A stretch of 64,000 bases of DNA from Nematopogon swammerdamellus (lineage: Eukaryota > Arthropoda > Insecta > Lepidoptera > Adelidae), in NCBI GenBank assembly GCA_946902875.1, contig OX336349.1, forward strand, positions 20,731,891-20,795,890. The letters run 5' to 3'. Position 1 is the first letter of the stretch, and each line of letters begins with the position of its first letter. The notes under the pieces are model-generated. The model did not search any database. It was not told the origin of the DNA and saw only the letters and a program-made list of their open reading frames with translations. Positions 47,194 to 58,589 of this stretch are shown here, one piece after another. The position numbers and the translations under genes were made by a program.

Positions 47194-47960
47194 AGCGGTT
47201 CTCAAATAGTAGTGCGCGTACCCCCAGGGCACAGAAGAGAGATCCGGAACCGGTGTAAAACTGTAGGTCCCTTTCCTTGCCCCTTACTAGGTGGTATAGG
47301 CTCAAATTGTAGCCGACTGGGTTGCTACCACCGTACTGGCTGTAAGATGGCCGCATAGCAGCCTCGGTTGTGAGTTCTCCTCTAGTCCAGTATAGCCAGC
47401 AATCCAGGGAAGTCTCCGGTATGGCACCTACCTTCTCGGAGGTGATATTGGCTGGTCGGAGCATGCGCTTTGGCCCGTTCGACTCAGCCACCCATACCGG
47501 ATTACATAAAAAAAAAATATCCCAGGGGTACGCAGCAGGCTCAAGAGAAGGGGTACGCGTGGGCGCAATTAATGAGCCACGTTTACCCAAAACAAAAATT
47601 CGAGTCGGCGGCGGCGGCGTACTGAGCAATCGAGCGCAGTGCGCGCGTTTATGTGGTGAATTTTGTAGGGTTTGTTTGTTTAAAATTATTAGGATTTGTT
47701 TTTTTTTTAAATAATGCTGCTTTAGTGTCTAGAAAATTACATTCCCTATACAATGACGTAAATTTTATTCCAAAATAATTATCCAGTATGGAGCTAGCTC
47801 GACATAAGAAATTAAAATAGAGTCACCATTCAGAAATTTTTTTCACCATGAAAAAATACTGTAAATTAAAAAAGCCTGCTTCAGTGTTTAGTACATATTA
47901 TCTACTTTAAAAAAAAAATATTTTTTCATATTATGTATAACAATTTTCGTTGTTTTGCCG
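47194..47960 (+). mobile_element. hAT-like element relic split by a SINE
   Basis: Starts CAGCGGTTCTCAAATAGTAG, a hAT-type end. After the SINE-A at 47243-47517, the part from about 47610 (GAGCGCAGTGCGCGCGTT ... TGCTGCTTTAGTGTCTAG ... MKKYCKLKKP-like frame) is closely repeated at 58165-58565. No right end identified. Confidence 0.5.
47243..47517 (+). repeat. SINE-A body and tail
   Basis: From GGAACCGGTGTAAAACTGTA to GGATTACATAAAAAAAAA. Confidence 0.78.
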
Positions 47961-48096
47961 TATGAATCCTCTTAAGTAAAAAGGAAGCCGCCCAATTATC
48001 TCATTACTGAAAATTGTCTCCACTGACTGATGGTGATGAATGGTTGATTGTGACCTATTTCCTATTATATTGTGATTATTACTAAGTAGATTTGTT

Positions 48097-48460
48097 TTTT
48101 TATAGAAACCGACACGGTTGGCTACATCACCTCAGTGATATCAGCCCATCACCGGGTGAACTAGATGTCATGCCAGTGCTTCCCTTCATTTCATGTCGGC
48201 TACACCGAAATGGACGGAAAACACGAACTATTTACATAGCCGTTTCGACCGACGTTTCATTCTGTGCGGTGGTACCAACCCGGGCGGGATAAACCCTACC
48301 ACCTAGTAAGGTAAGAAGCGAAGGAACCTACAGTTTTACGTGGAATCCAAACCACGGTCAGCCTCCAACGTACGAGCGGTCACCCATCGAAGTACTGACG
48401 GCGTCCAGGGTTGGTTAACAACAGTCGACCGACCGCACTACTGACCTACCGAGGCCCAGT
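48097..48460 (-). repeat. SINE-B, nearly full length
   Basis: Body, 5S-like segment and CTACCGAGGCC head; a small deletion in the ACATCCGTGATGTC part. Confidence 0.75.
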
Positions 48461-48519
48461 ATCGTATCAGTCATTTAATAGAACCTAATAAACTTTAATA
48501 AACCCCGACAACCGATGGG

Positions 48520-48735
48520 GTAGACCGGGTGCTCGAATGGAGGCCACGTACAAGCAAACGTAGCGTGGGACGCCCCCCGGCTAGGTGGACAGACGACCTA
48601 AAAAAGGTAGCCGAGGAGTGGACGGATGAGAAGAGCGGAAGATCGCGTGTGGTGGCGTGCCTTGGGAGAGGCCTATGTCCAGCAGTGGACCGATACAGGC
48701 TGATGATGAGATGACTGATACGATGAATAAACAAC
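48520..48735 (+). repeat. RTE-type LINE 3' end
   Basis: VLEWRPRTSKRSVGRPPARW, TDDLKKVAEEW, then (shifted frame) the GEAYVQQWT-like end as GLGEAYVQQWTDTG and a TGATGATGAGATG tail. Characteristic end of RTE-clade ORFs. Confidence 0.75.
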
Positions 48736-49330
48736 ATTATTTATTAACTATGTAAAAATAACAACCAAGGAAAAAAAAATATTCAAACATGCAGGTCAAC
48801 TTGGGTCTCAGATAATTCGCTAATTTTACTGATTAAAATATAATAATATAATTGTATTTATTTGTTTATGAGTAAGGAGATTTTATTGAAATTTGTAATT
48901 CACAGATTATCATGGTTTTAATTTAATGTAGTTTTTTATAAATTTTCATTCACTGTTTCTTATTTTCTTATTTATTAATAATCGAATTTTAACTTTTAAC
49001 TTTTGACTTGATACTTAGACTTTTAATTTTGTAATTAATTTCAATTTTATTTTATTTTATTTTAAATTTATTTAATCTTTTAATTTTGTAATTTTCTATC
49101 GTTTTTATTTACCATGTTTTATCAAATGCATGTAAACCGGAGGAATTCTATTCTTGGCTATTAAGTTTTACATTGTTCATTTTTAAATTTGTTGTATTAA
49201 TATAAGCTGTGGAATTCTCTAATATATAAATAAATAAATAAATAATTGGAAACCGCTGCGACTGGCACTAGTTCGCTTCATCAACAGGCGCAATGGTTAT
49301 ATTGTATACAAAATATTGGCACGAGAGAAG
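48736..49330. other. Very AT-rich spacer
   Basis: T-rich and (AAAT)n-like; nothing recognised. Confidence 0.4.
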
Positions 49331-49416
49331 GGTTGCCATAAAGGTGCAGGTACTGACCGGGACATTATATCAAAACCTAAGAAAAGTTGTCTTTGAGCGG
49401 GGAAATGCAGAACCTT
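49331..49416 (+). repeat. 85-bp direct repeat, copy 1
   Basis: GGTTGCCATAAAGGTGCAGG ... GAGCGGGGAAATGCAG is repeated at 49830-49914 with a few changes; a SINE-B lies between. Confidence 0.8.
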
Positions 49417-49417
49417 T

Positions 49418-49745
49418 TTTTTTTTTTTTATAAACTGACACGTTTGGCTACTTCACCTGCAACATTCGGTTTGTCAGCCCATAACACCGGGTGAACTAGG
49501 TACCATGTCGGTGCTTCCCTTCATTTCATGTCGGCTACACTGAACTGGACGGATAACACGAACTATTTACATAGCCGTTTCGACCGACGTTTCGCTCAGT
49601 GCGGTGGTACCAACCCGGGCGGGATAAACCCTACCACCTAGTAAGGTAAGAAGGGACGGGGCCTACAGTTTAACGTGGAATCCGAACCACGGACAGCCTC
49701 CAACGGTCGAGCGGTCACCCATCTAAGTACTGACCGCGCTCAGCC
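49418..49745 (-). repeat. SINE-B, head truncated
   Basis: T-run then AAACTGACACGTTTGGCTAC, body and part of the 5S-like segment (CACCCATCTAAGTACTGACC). Confidence 0.75.
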
Positions 49746-49829
49746 AATTAAACTAGCGTATTTATTGCGTAGATGAGGTCTAGCTAGCCTAGTGCTTAAC
49801 TTAGAGCCTTAGGGCTTGTACCTAAGTAA

Positions 49830-49914
49830 GGTTGCCATAAAGGTGCAGGTACTGACCGGGACACTATATCAGAACCTAAGAAAAGTTGGTTTTTGAGCGG
49901 GGAATGCAGCACCT
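49830..49914 (+). repeat. 85-bp direct repeat, copy 2
   Basis: Second copy of the segment at 49331-49416. Confidence 0.8.
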
Positions 49915-50752
49915 GTTCTATGAATATGAAATAAAATTTTAGATGATAGGTATCTTTTACATAAGGATAGATTATGCATAAATTCTATTACATAATTAGG
50001 TAGGCAATGGTTTTAAATGTTAATAGCCAATAAATTATAGGCCCCATAAAAGTGTCTGATTCAGAACGATCCACGCAGCTCTGTAAGCTCATAGATAGTT
50101 AGCCAAAAGTCTCCACTGAACGTTCGTTGTCTATATACTATATATACACATAATTGACATCTGCGACTGAAATTTTCGGACTTATGCCTGAAACGCTCTG
50201 TAAGGAGTGTTAGGAAATAAGAAACACTAAACCTTTAAATATTTTTTATAATATTAGTATGGATAAAACTAACTGGCTTTGGTTCCCGACCGGCGGCGTT
50301 ACCTGACAGATTCAGTTTTAATATGTAAAACTTTATCTATCAGCGCAGATCGATAGCTTTTTGAAAACATGATTTGATTAACTTCGCTCGATAGAAAAAC
50401 ATCATGAACATGCCTCTGAATTTAGTTATAATACGGGTTGACAGGGCCTTAACCATATATGTATGGATCGACTCACAAACACACCAAATGTTGACTGGAA
50501 TAAGTCCGCCTTTGCGCCTCATTGAAGTGTTCTATTGTGGTTTAGGAGCTGTAAAGTACTCTATAATCTACGCTATGGTATCTATCAGGCCACCGAGCAT
50601 ACCTACGGGAGTGGCAACCGTCGAGCGCTATTATATAGGAAAATTAGCCGCGTGTTAGAGCATTTGCACTAACATATAGCGCTGCTGCGGGATCGACCGT
50701 CAGTGCGCTCGCGACTTGCGAACGAAGAACACGTATATGTGCACTACGCAAA
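49915..50752. other. Unassigned stretch
   Basis: AT-rich. An 84-codon open frame (50404-50658) ends with SIRPPSIPTGVATVERYYIG, whose source I cannot name. No gene supported. Confidence 0.35.
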
Positions 50753-50836
50753 ATGGCGATTTGTGCAGTTCGTACGTGTCGAAAGAGCTCAAGATCATCA
50801 GGAATGACAAAAGATGGCGTAACCTTTCATAATTAG
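50753..50836 (+). pseudogene. THAP zinc-finger N-terminal fragment
   Basis: ATG opens 27 codons: MAICAVRTCRKSSRSSGMTK, then DGVTFHN and a stop. The start with C-x4-C (CAVRTC), a basic/serine stretch and a terminal (V)TFH match the first third of THAP DNA-binding domains. The FP motif, the remaining Cys/His ligands and AVPTIF are absent. Could be a first exon or a dead fragment of a host gene or P-type transposon. Confidence 0.45.
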
Positions 50837-51053
50837 GTCATTTTAATAATAATACAATGCTTAAAGCGTGTAAAATACAAAAATTCCGCGAGTTAGGAGC
50901 ACGACTGCGCGCCATACCGGGCGCGTACACATGATAGGCAAATTTGACAGACTGGAAAGAAATTTTAAATCAATTATTGCATATGGGTGTTGTTAGTTTT
51001 TTTTTATGGCAATGACATGGATGAATTCAATTTATAATATGTATTATAATTAT

Positions 51054-52465
51054 CAGTGATAGGAATAAGTAGGGCTTATTTACCTAAATTTCGAGGAACA
51101 GAGTAAAAGATTGGAGACTTCCTTAAGACAATATTTTTTTCCGGTTTAATAATATTCATGGTGTTTTAATTTCGCGATTTGAAAAAAGTGGCCACCATTT
51201 TGAACTTTTTAGTTACTGGACCGATTGCTTTCAAAATCGATATCTGGGTGTCAGTGTGGGCACTGAATACGAATCTGTAGTAAAAATTTTAAAAAGTGGC
51301 CGCCATTTTGAACTTTCTAGTTACTGGACCGGTTTCTTTCAAAATCGATATGTGGGCGTCTGTGTGGACTCTGGATACGAATCTATAGTCAAAATTTAAA
51401 AAAAGTAGCCGCCATTTTGAACTTTTAAGTTACTGGACCGATTGCTTTCAAAATCGATATCTAGGCGTCTGTGTGGACTCAGAATACGAATCTGTAGTCA
51501 AAATAAAAAAGAAGTGGCCGCCATTTTGAACTTTTTAGTTACTGGACCGATTTCTTTCAAAATCGATATCTGGGTGTAATATGTTAACTACATATTGTTA
51601 TTCAGAGCCCACACAGACATGTAGATATGGGTTTTGAAAGTAATCAGTCCAGTAACTAAAAAGTTCAAAATGGCGACCACTTTTTTAAGATTTTGACAAC
51701 GGATTCGTATTCAGAGCCCACACAGACAAACAAATGTCAATTTTAAAAGCAATCGGTCCATTAACTAAAAAGTTCAAAATGGCGGTCACTTTTTTAAATT
51801 TTGACAACGGATTCGTATTCAGAGCCCACACAGGCACCCAGATATCGATTTTGAAAGCAATCGGTCCAGTAACTAAAAAAGTTCAAAATGGCGGCCACTT
51901 TTTTTAAATGTTTACTACAGATTCGTATTCAGAGCCCACACATACACCCAGATATCGATTTTGAAAGCAATCGGTCCAGTAACTAAAAAGTTCAAAATGG
52001 CGGTCACTTTTTAAATTTTGACAACGGATTCGTATTCAGAGCCTACATAGACACCCAGATATCGATTTTGAAAGAAATCGGTCCAGTAACTAAAAAGTTC
52101 AAAATGGCGGCCACTTCTTTTTTATTTTGACTACAGATTCGTATCCAGAGTCCACACAGACGCCCATATATCGATTTTGAAAGAAATCGGTCCAGTAACT
52201 AAAAAGTTCAAAATGGCGGCCACTTTTTAAAATGTTTACTACAGATTCGTATTCAGAGCCCACACTGACACCCAGATATCGATTTTGAAAGCAATCGGTC
52301 CAGTAACTAAAAAGTTCAAAATGGTGGCCACTTTTTTCAAATCGCGAAATTAAAACACCAAGAATATTATTAAACCGGAAAAAAATATTGTCTTAAGGAA
52401 GTCTCCAATCTTTTACTCTGTTCCTCGAAATTTAGGTAAACAAGCCCTACTTATTCCTATCACTG
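51054..52465. mobile_element. Complete foldback element with 109-bp repeat arms
   Basis: Ends CAGTGATAGGAATAAGTAG and CTACTTATTCCTATCACTG are inverted over at least 130 bp (through TTCGAGGAACAGAGTAAAAG and GGTGTTTTAATTTCGCG). Inside, about 4 units of the 109-bp repeat on the left and about 7 on the right point toward each other, meeting near 51590. ATTAT flanks both ends (51049-51053, 52466-52470). No ORF for a transposase. Confidence 0.85.
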
Positions 52466-52639
52466 ATTATTAGTACAACTTTTCAAAAATATTAAAACAA
52501 CAGTCTTGTTTAATTTTTAAATATTTTTTTTGGATTCAAACAATAATATTCGTCCAGTAAAAACTATTTGAAATAATATTACAAATAACAATTTCAAAAT
52601 TCACAAATATACCGCACCATCATTGTCCGTCAGACTGGC

Positions 52640-53040
52640 ATTCGTAGTGATCCCGTCAAGTTGCCGTCAAGCAAGGCTTCCGATTGGTCGGACGGTCGGC
52701 TCTTACTACCAGATACCCGAGCCAAGCCAGCGATAACAAACCTGTCGCTCGCCTTGCTCGCTCTGTCTCTCTCCATATCGCGGGGCGCGATATGGGTAAC
52801 GGAGATAGACAAGTCACGTCATAAAAGATTAAATTGCGATTTCGATTTTCGTAGTAGTAGGGATTTTTGGCTAGCCGTGCTCCGATACAAACGCAGTAGC
52901 GTTGCGTCTCCCGTAGGTATTCTCCTTGTATCAGGCTAATGGCTACCACATATTCCGTGTGTTCAACGCAAAAAAAATCTGTGAGCTCAGTTTCTTGCCG
53001 GCTCATCTGTGTAACTGAACCGGATTCAAAAGAAAAAATT
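52640..53040. other. Unassigned stretch with palindrome and repeat-F trace
   Basis: A GC-richer piece with the palindrome CCATATCGCG-GGG-CGCGATATGG (52773-52795). A reverse repeat-F-like end lies near 52990-53030 (TTCTTGCCGGCTCATC, GAACCGGATTC). The reading frames have no family signs. Confidence 0.45.
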
Positions 53041-53077
53041 TACGATCACAAATCAATCCTTCCTTTTCCTTACCTAT

Positions 53078-53287
53078 AATAAAATCCAACGTCTGCTTTC
53101 TGTCTGAGTGTCTGTCTGTCCGCTTATAACTCGAGAACCACTGAACCGATTTTAATAAAACAAAATTCTGCGGATAGCTTGATTCTTCCCATCAACTATA
53201 GGCTACTTACTATCACGCTAAATAGCTTACGAGGTTAGCAGTGAAGTGAAATATGAGAGCGGGCGGAGCCGCGAGCACAGTTTGTAC
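53078..53287 (+). repeat. Repeat family G
   Basis: AATAAAATCCAACGTCTGC to GGGCGGAGCCGCGAGCACAG. Confidence 0.75.
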
Positions 53288-53682
53288 TCATAATAAATCT
53301 GTAAGGGATCGGCATAGGTAAGTTACTTTGTTTTATGTATGAGATATTGCTTTTGTAGACTCTGTTTTTGATACTAAAACGAAATTGACGATTTTTAGAA
53401 ATCTTTTCTGTATGTTACATACATATGTATGTATGTTCCTCCAAAACTCCTAAACCGATCATCCGAATTCGCTGAAACTTTATACAAGCACATTTAACTA
53501 TAAGTGACCTGTGACACATGATAGGCTAAATAAAATTCAGTTCCGGTTACGCTAAGATGTGGCTCTCATACAAACCGAATTGTTCCGCGCGCCGAAATAA
53601 AGGTACGGCAGCGGGCATACTTACTTTCTTCTTCTCAAATACGAATTTCACGCGAGCGAAGCCGCGGGCAAAAGCTTGTGTT
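53288..53682 (+). repeat. Repeat family H
   Basis: Directly follows G; same landmarks as 43968-44336, ending GAGCGAAGCCGCGGGCAAAA. Confidence 0.65.
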
Positions 53683-54429
53683 AAATAAATATTAAATAAA
53701 CGTTTCTACCTGCAGTTGATTACCCGAGTGTACCTAGCTAGGCAAGTTATATATGACTTTTACAGAGGGGTCAGAGTTGTCTAGAACGTTTATGACTGTT
53801 TATGTGTTTAGTATTACCATGTGCGAGATTCAGATATGAATCGACCTCGAGTTATTTTTAGTTACCTTCAAGTTACTTTTAATGTAACCGTAACCGCTGA
53901 GAAGACGTTAAATTTTGCAAAAATAAAAAATTATCTTGCGGTGCTGGTAATATTTACAGCTGTTTTATCTCACGAAGTCGGCTTGGATTTAGTTGTGAGT
54001 GTAGATGCATGTGAACATTGCTTTTCAACCGACTTCAAAAGGACTTTCTCAATTCTACGGTTTTTTTTTGTATGTTTGTTACGCGATTACTCCGTCAATT
54101 GTGGGCCGATTTTGAAAATTCTTTTTTTGTTTGGTAGGTCATACTTCAGAGTTGGTCCCATATAAATTATTGAGATTGATTCAGCGGTTTTTGAAAAATC
54201 AACAAAAAAACTATGGTTTGAGGTTACCTTCAGCAAAACTTATCATGTGGACTTTCTCAGCAATAAAAACATAAGCAAGTCGATACCTCAGCACTAATAC
54301 TGCAACACGCTCAGAATTTTGCAGTTTGACACATGGCGAATAATTCTGTACCACTGCAACCGATTTCGATTATTCGATTTCGATTTCGATTATTCTCTTT
54401 TATGTAATATTACTAAAAACAATGAAAAA
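53683..54429. other. Spacer with family-E traces
   Basis: CAACCGACTTCAAAAGGACT near 54026 and TTTTTTTGTATGTTTGTTAC resemble the family-E end. A 114-codon frame at 53821-54165 overlaps it and is not supported as a gene. Confidence 0.4.
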
Positions 54430-54915
54430 AAAACAGTTTTTAAATATAACCGACTTCCAAAAAAAATATTTGAACTAAAATAAAAAGTATTAAATAATAT
54501 TTTGAAATTTTCTCTGTCATTGTATTGAAATATAGGTAATCGATATTGTGATTCATATTCGGACCCTTGAGTTGAAGGCTGTATAAAAGCACACCTGAAA
54601 ATTTATAGATGGACCCCTTTTGTGCTTTTGTGCCGTCTTCAACTCAAGGGTCCGAATATGAATCACAATATCGATTCATATAATTTCAATACAATGACAG
54701 AGAAAATTTTGAAGTTTGATGACAATGCACACTCAGGATAAGTCAATTGACAATAAATAGAAAAATATCCTTTATTGTAGATACTAGTTATAAAATAATT
54801 AACTAATCTAAAAATTATATAAACTAACTTAAGAAAATTTCAAAATATTATTTCATACTTTTTTTAGTTAAATTTTTTTTTGAAGTCGGTTTTATGTTTT
54901 TTAAAACAGTTTTTT
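54430..54915. mobile_element. Family-E inverted element
   Basis: Nested inverted segments: AACAGTTTTTA/ACCGACTTC (left) against GAAGTCGGT/TTTAAAACAG (right); AATATTTTGAAATTTTC against its reverse at 54830-54850; and an inner pair ATTCATATTCGGACCCTTGA / TCAAGGGTCCGAATATGAAT around 54555-54665. The inner part is also present near 30950-31015. Confidence 0.7.
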
Positions 54916-55239
54916 GTGTGCGTAAGCTCGAGAGCCCCTCAGCTCGGTTCAGTACAGTGTTGCCAGATCTGGAGTTTTTTCCTCGAAAACTGGAGGTTTT
55001 TTTTTCGATGGTCTGCGGGTTTCTGGAGGGAAGGATATTTTTCGTAAAAATCTAAGAGATTTTCTTGAGGTTATCATTTTATATAAAAAAATATGTCTTG
55101 AATTCCTCAATTTATATTTAGATGATGATAATAACAATCGTTTAGTTTCCTTCTTCAGTCCTTATCCTTCCTATGAATATAAATATTTCTTGATAAATAT
55201 ATTGTATGGATGTTGGTATGGTCCGGAACCCTCGGTGAG

Positions 55240-56290
55240 CGAGTCAGACTCGCACTTGGTCCGTTTTTTATGCTTTACACTTTTTATGGTTCCGTATCCG
55301 CCATACGGGACCCTATTACTAAGCCTACGCCGTCTGTCTGAGGGCTGTATCTCTTGAACCGTAATAGGTCCAAAGCCACACTTGCCTCTAGGAAATTAGG
55401 CGTCCTCTACCGCAGCAGACGATTCTTCTCACCGGCGCAGCTCCTTATGCTATATAAGGCGCAGGTTCGCCCGGTGATGGAGTACTGTAGCCATCTGTGG
55501 GGTGGATGCCCTCTTTACTTATTGGCGTCCTTGGACTCTATCCAGCGCCGCGCTATCCGTCTAATTGGTGATCCCAAGCTCACGGAGGGACTTGAATCAT
55601 TGGGCCACAGGCGAACAATCGGTTCTCTTAGCCTGTTCTATAGGTACTACCATGGACGCGTTGATCTGATGAATTGGCTTCTCTCATCCCTCCAGCCCCC
55701 ATCCGTCTCCGCCACACCCGCCGGACTCGCTCGGAACATCCATATGTTGTTGACACCCAACTACTAAGAACAGATCGTTTTTCGAAATCTTTCCTGTGTC
55801 GAACGGCGAAAATATGGAACGGTCTTCCGGTGAGTGTGTTCCCCACCACCTATAACCTGGGAATCTTCAAAAGGCGTGTCAATAAATTAGACGACAACCT
55901 TTTTGTCCGCCTCATAGCCGGCATGGCGCCTCTCTGAGCGTGGTTTCGCGAGGAATGGTGTTATTGGCTGTGTCTGATCTTCCGTTGAAGTATTGGGCAC
56001 AGACACCCGCGCCGGCTGTCTATAAAAAAAAAAAAAAGGTGGCCGGTTGAAATTTTCACAAAATATGTGTTATTTATTATGACCGATATAACAACAAATA
56101 ATAAAAATAAGAAAAAGTAAAAAATTCACGGGGTTCCCATAGAATAAACTAAAAAGTGTATGCGCGCCATCAACCGAAAAGAGTATGAAACATTTTAACT
56201 AATACATAGATGGCGTGAGTGGCGTTGACCATGACATGGCGATACGGAACCCGCGCGAGTTCGACTCGCACTTGGCCGGTTTTCTTTTTT
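55240..56290 (+). repeat. Repeat family D split by a LINE
   Basis: Part one 55240-55367 ends CTTGAACCGTAATAGGT; part two 56037-56290 resumes GGTGGCCGGTTGAAATTTTC. The order matches intact D copies, so the LINE at 55368-56036 inserted into a D element. Confidence 0.75.
55368..56036 (+). mobile_element. 5'-truncated LINE with A-tail
   Basis: The frame reads ATLASRKLGVLYRSRRFFSP, AQLLMLYKAQVRPVMEYCSH, LASLDSIQRRAIRLIGDPKL and TIGSLSLFYRYYHG, then shifts near 55700 and continues RFSKSFLCRTAKIWNGLPVS. It ends in about 13 A's at 56024-56036. Related to but distinct from the 17810-18330 family. Confidence 0.82.
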
Positions 56291-56387
56291 GACTCAAATG
56301 TCCGCCCCGTGCGTTTGTCCACATCTCAAAGGTTAGTTTGTGAAGAATACTGCATTGCATTAAACTCGCCCTGTGTATTCCGCGTTT
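56291..56387 (+). repeat. Dispersed LINE-tail fragment
   Basis: TCAAAGGTTAGTTTGTGAAG and CATTGCATTAAACTCGCCC, as at 46880-47030. Confidence 0.5.
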
Positions 56388-56530
56388 AAATGTTTTTATG
56401 GAAACCGACACGGTTGGCTTCATCACCTAAAACATCCGTGATGTCAGCCCATAACACCGGGTGAACTAGGTGCCATATCAGTGCTTCCCTTCGTTTCATG
56501 TCGGCTACATTGGACTGGACGGAAGACATG
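56388..56530 (-). repeat. SINE-B tail fragment
   Basis: ATGGAAACCGACACGGTTGG to GGACTGGACGGAAGACA. Confidence 0.7.
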
Positions 56531-56829
56531 GTGTACAATATAATTTTATGGTGTACAATAGGTATATTTGAATTTAAAAGAATTCCTTATCTATCACTAT
56601 TTAACCAGGTCGGTTAAATTAAGCAATTAGGTTACACTAACTGGTTTCGATAGCTATTCAAATTTCGAACTTCCTTAGCGCACGGATATATATAATACGA
56701 CAGGGAAAATTACTCGCTTATCTCTGCCTCGTGTATTTATAGAAACCGGAGTCGACAGTAATAGTGCAAACACATTTGTAGAACTGTGTCAGACATCATG
56801 AATTCATGAGTCACAGACGTTTAGTGAGT

Positions 56830-57212
56830 TCCCTTAGCCCAGCCATACACAAAGTGTGCTCCGCGGAGCCCTGGGGCTCCACGGAGCCTCTGTGGGGGCT
56901 GCGCGAGAATACGAGAAAAAAAACATCAAAAATATGTACACCTCTCTCTCCTCTCTGGCTCGATTCAGCTCGGCTGCGCAGACGTCACTGCGTCACAGTT
57001 TCATACGTCCCATTAGATATTTAATTATAGTTTTTTCTTATATATTATAATATTATGTAAGTAACTGTTACACTGTAATATAATTATTAACCTGTTCCCT
57101 TCCCTGTTCAAAGAATGCACAAAAACTAATTTTTGTTTATTTTAGGGCTTCGTCAAATATTTCGCTTTCCAAAAGGGTTCCGTCACGAAAAAAGTTTGAG
57201 AACCGCTGGCTT
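56830..57212. mobile_element. Possible hAT-type relic
   Basis: The right end reads AAAAAAGTTTGAGAACCGCTGG, the reverse of a CAGCGGTTCTCAAA hAT end. The left boundary near 56838 (AGCCATACACAAAGTGTGCT) is uncertain. Confidence 0.4.
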
Positions 57213-57424
57213 AGCCTGTTCTACATAGGGTTGCCATAATTTTTCAGGCTAAATGCCGGACGCCACACCAAACCTACAATCCACGGATTTCAAATCGCGG
57301 TTTAATAGCTTTTCCCCAGCGACGTTAGTCTGCATCCAGGCCAGACTGGCACCTCCTCGGGGGTGAAATTGACTGCCCTTGAGGCTTCGACCTCGGGCAA
57401 AGCCACCAAGTTCGGAAGCAATAA

Positions 57425-57600
57425 AAAAAACCGGCCAAGTGCGAGTCGAACTCACGCACCGAGGGTTCCGTATCGCCATGTCATGGCTAGCGCCACTCAC
57501 GCCATCTAGATTACGTGTTGACTTTTTATTATTTTTATTATTTTTTGTTATATCGGCCATAATAACACATATTCTGTGAAATTTTCAACGGGCTACTTTT
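57425..57600 (-). repeat. Repeat family D fragment
   Basis: AACCGGCCAAGTGCGAGTCG, CCATGTCATGGCTAGCGCC and TGAAATTTTCAACGGGC. Confidence 0.65.
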
Positions 57601-57893
57601 TTTTTTTTATGGAAGCTGACACGGTTGGCTCTGTGATGTATCACCTACAACATCCGTGATGTCTGCCATGTCAGTGCCAATTAGGTGCCATGTCAGTGCG
57701 TCCCTTCATTTCATGTCGACTACTACACTGAACTGTACGGAAACACGAACTATTTACCCTACAGTTTAACGTGGAATACGAACCACGGTCAGCCTCCAAC
57801 CATCGAGCGGGCACCCATGCAAGTACTGACCGCGCCCAGGGTTGCTTAATAAATAACAGTCGACCGACCGCACCACTGAGCTACCGAGGCTGA
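57601..57893 (-). repeat. SINE-B with internal deletion
   Basis: T-run, tail and head present; the central GGTACCACCG part is deleted. Confidence 0.7.
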
Positions 57894-58164
57894 CAAAATT
57901 TCTTATTTCCATCGATGATGTTTTTTCATCGTCGATCTACAAAAATTTCGTCAGCCTTTGGATGCTAGTTTGCTTCCTACACGGTCATTGTTAAGTGCAA
58001 TGTGGCCGGCCCAATATAAGCAATAACCATAAATCAACAAGAGAGAGGGGAACAGCAGCGGGGCGAGTAAACGGCGGGGGCGGAGGACCCACCGCACCTG
58101 TACTGCCGTCCCGGGTGCGGCTTGCCTGCAACGAACTTAAGCGGTTTCATACATATGGCAAAAC
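57894..58164. other. Unassigned stretch
   Basis: A GGCGGGGGCGGAGGACCC-rich piece at 58072-58090; otherwise nothing recognised. Confidence 0.35.
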
Positions 58165-58565
58165 AAAAATTAAATTTCGGCGTACTGAGCAAATCGAGCG
58201 CAGTGCGCGCGTTGATATGGTGAATTTTGTAGGGTTTGTTTGTTTAAAAAATATTAGGATTTGTTTTTTTTTTTTAAATAATGCTGCTTTAGTGTCTAGA
58301 AAATTAAATTCCCTATACAATGACGTAAATTTTATTCCAAAATAATTATCCAGTATGGAGCTAGCTCGACATAAGAAATTAGAATAGAGTCACATTCAGA
58401 ATTTTTTTTCACCATGAAAAAATACTGTAAATTTAAAAAGCCTGCTTCAGTGTTTAGTACATATTACCTAGTTAAATTTTTTTTTTCGTTTTATGTACTT
58501 CAGAGAACTAAATTGTTGTTCGAAGTTTTAGAAAATATAACAATTTTCGTTTAATGTCCTGTAGA
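58165..58565 (+). repeat. Second copy of the hAT-like segment
   Basis: Nearly the same as 47610-47960 (GTGCGCGCGTTGATATGGTG, TAATGCTGCTTTAGTGTC, CCAGTATGGAGCTAGCTC). Confidence 0.65.
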
Positions 58566-58589
58566 TTCTTCTTAATAGGATAATGAGGC

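Noticed and set aside
50404..50658. 84-codon frame ending SIRPPSIPTGVATVERYYIG
   Set aside because: Looks like repeat-derived sequence; I could not assign it and there is no gene context.
53821..54165. 114-codon open frame
   Set aside because: Overlaps family-E repeat sequence and has no recognisable domain or splice context.
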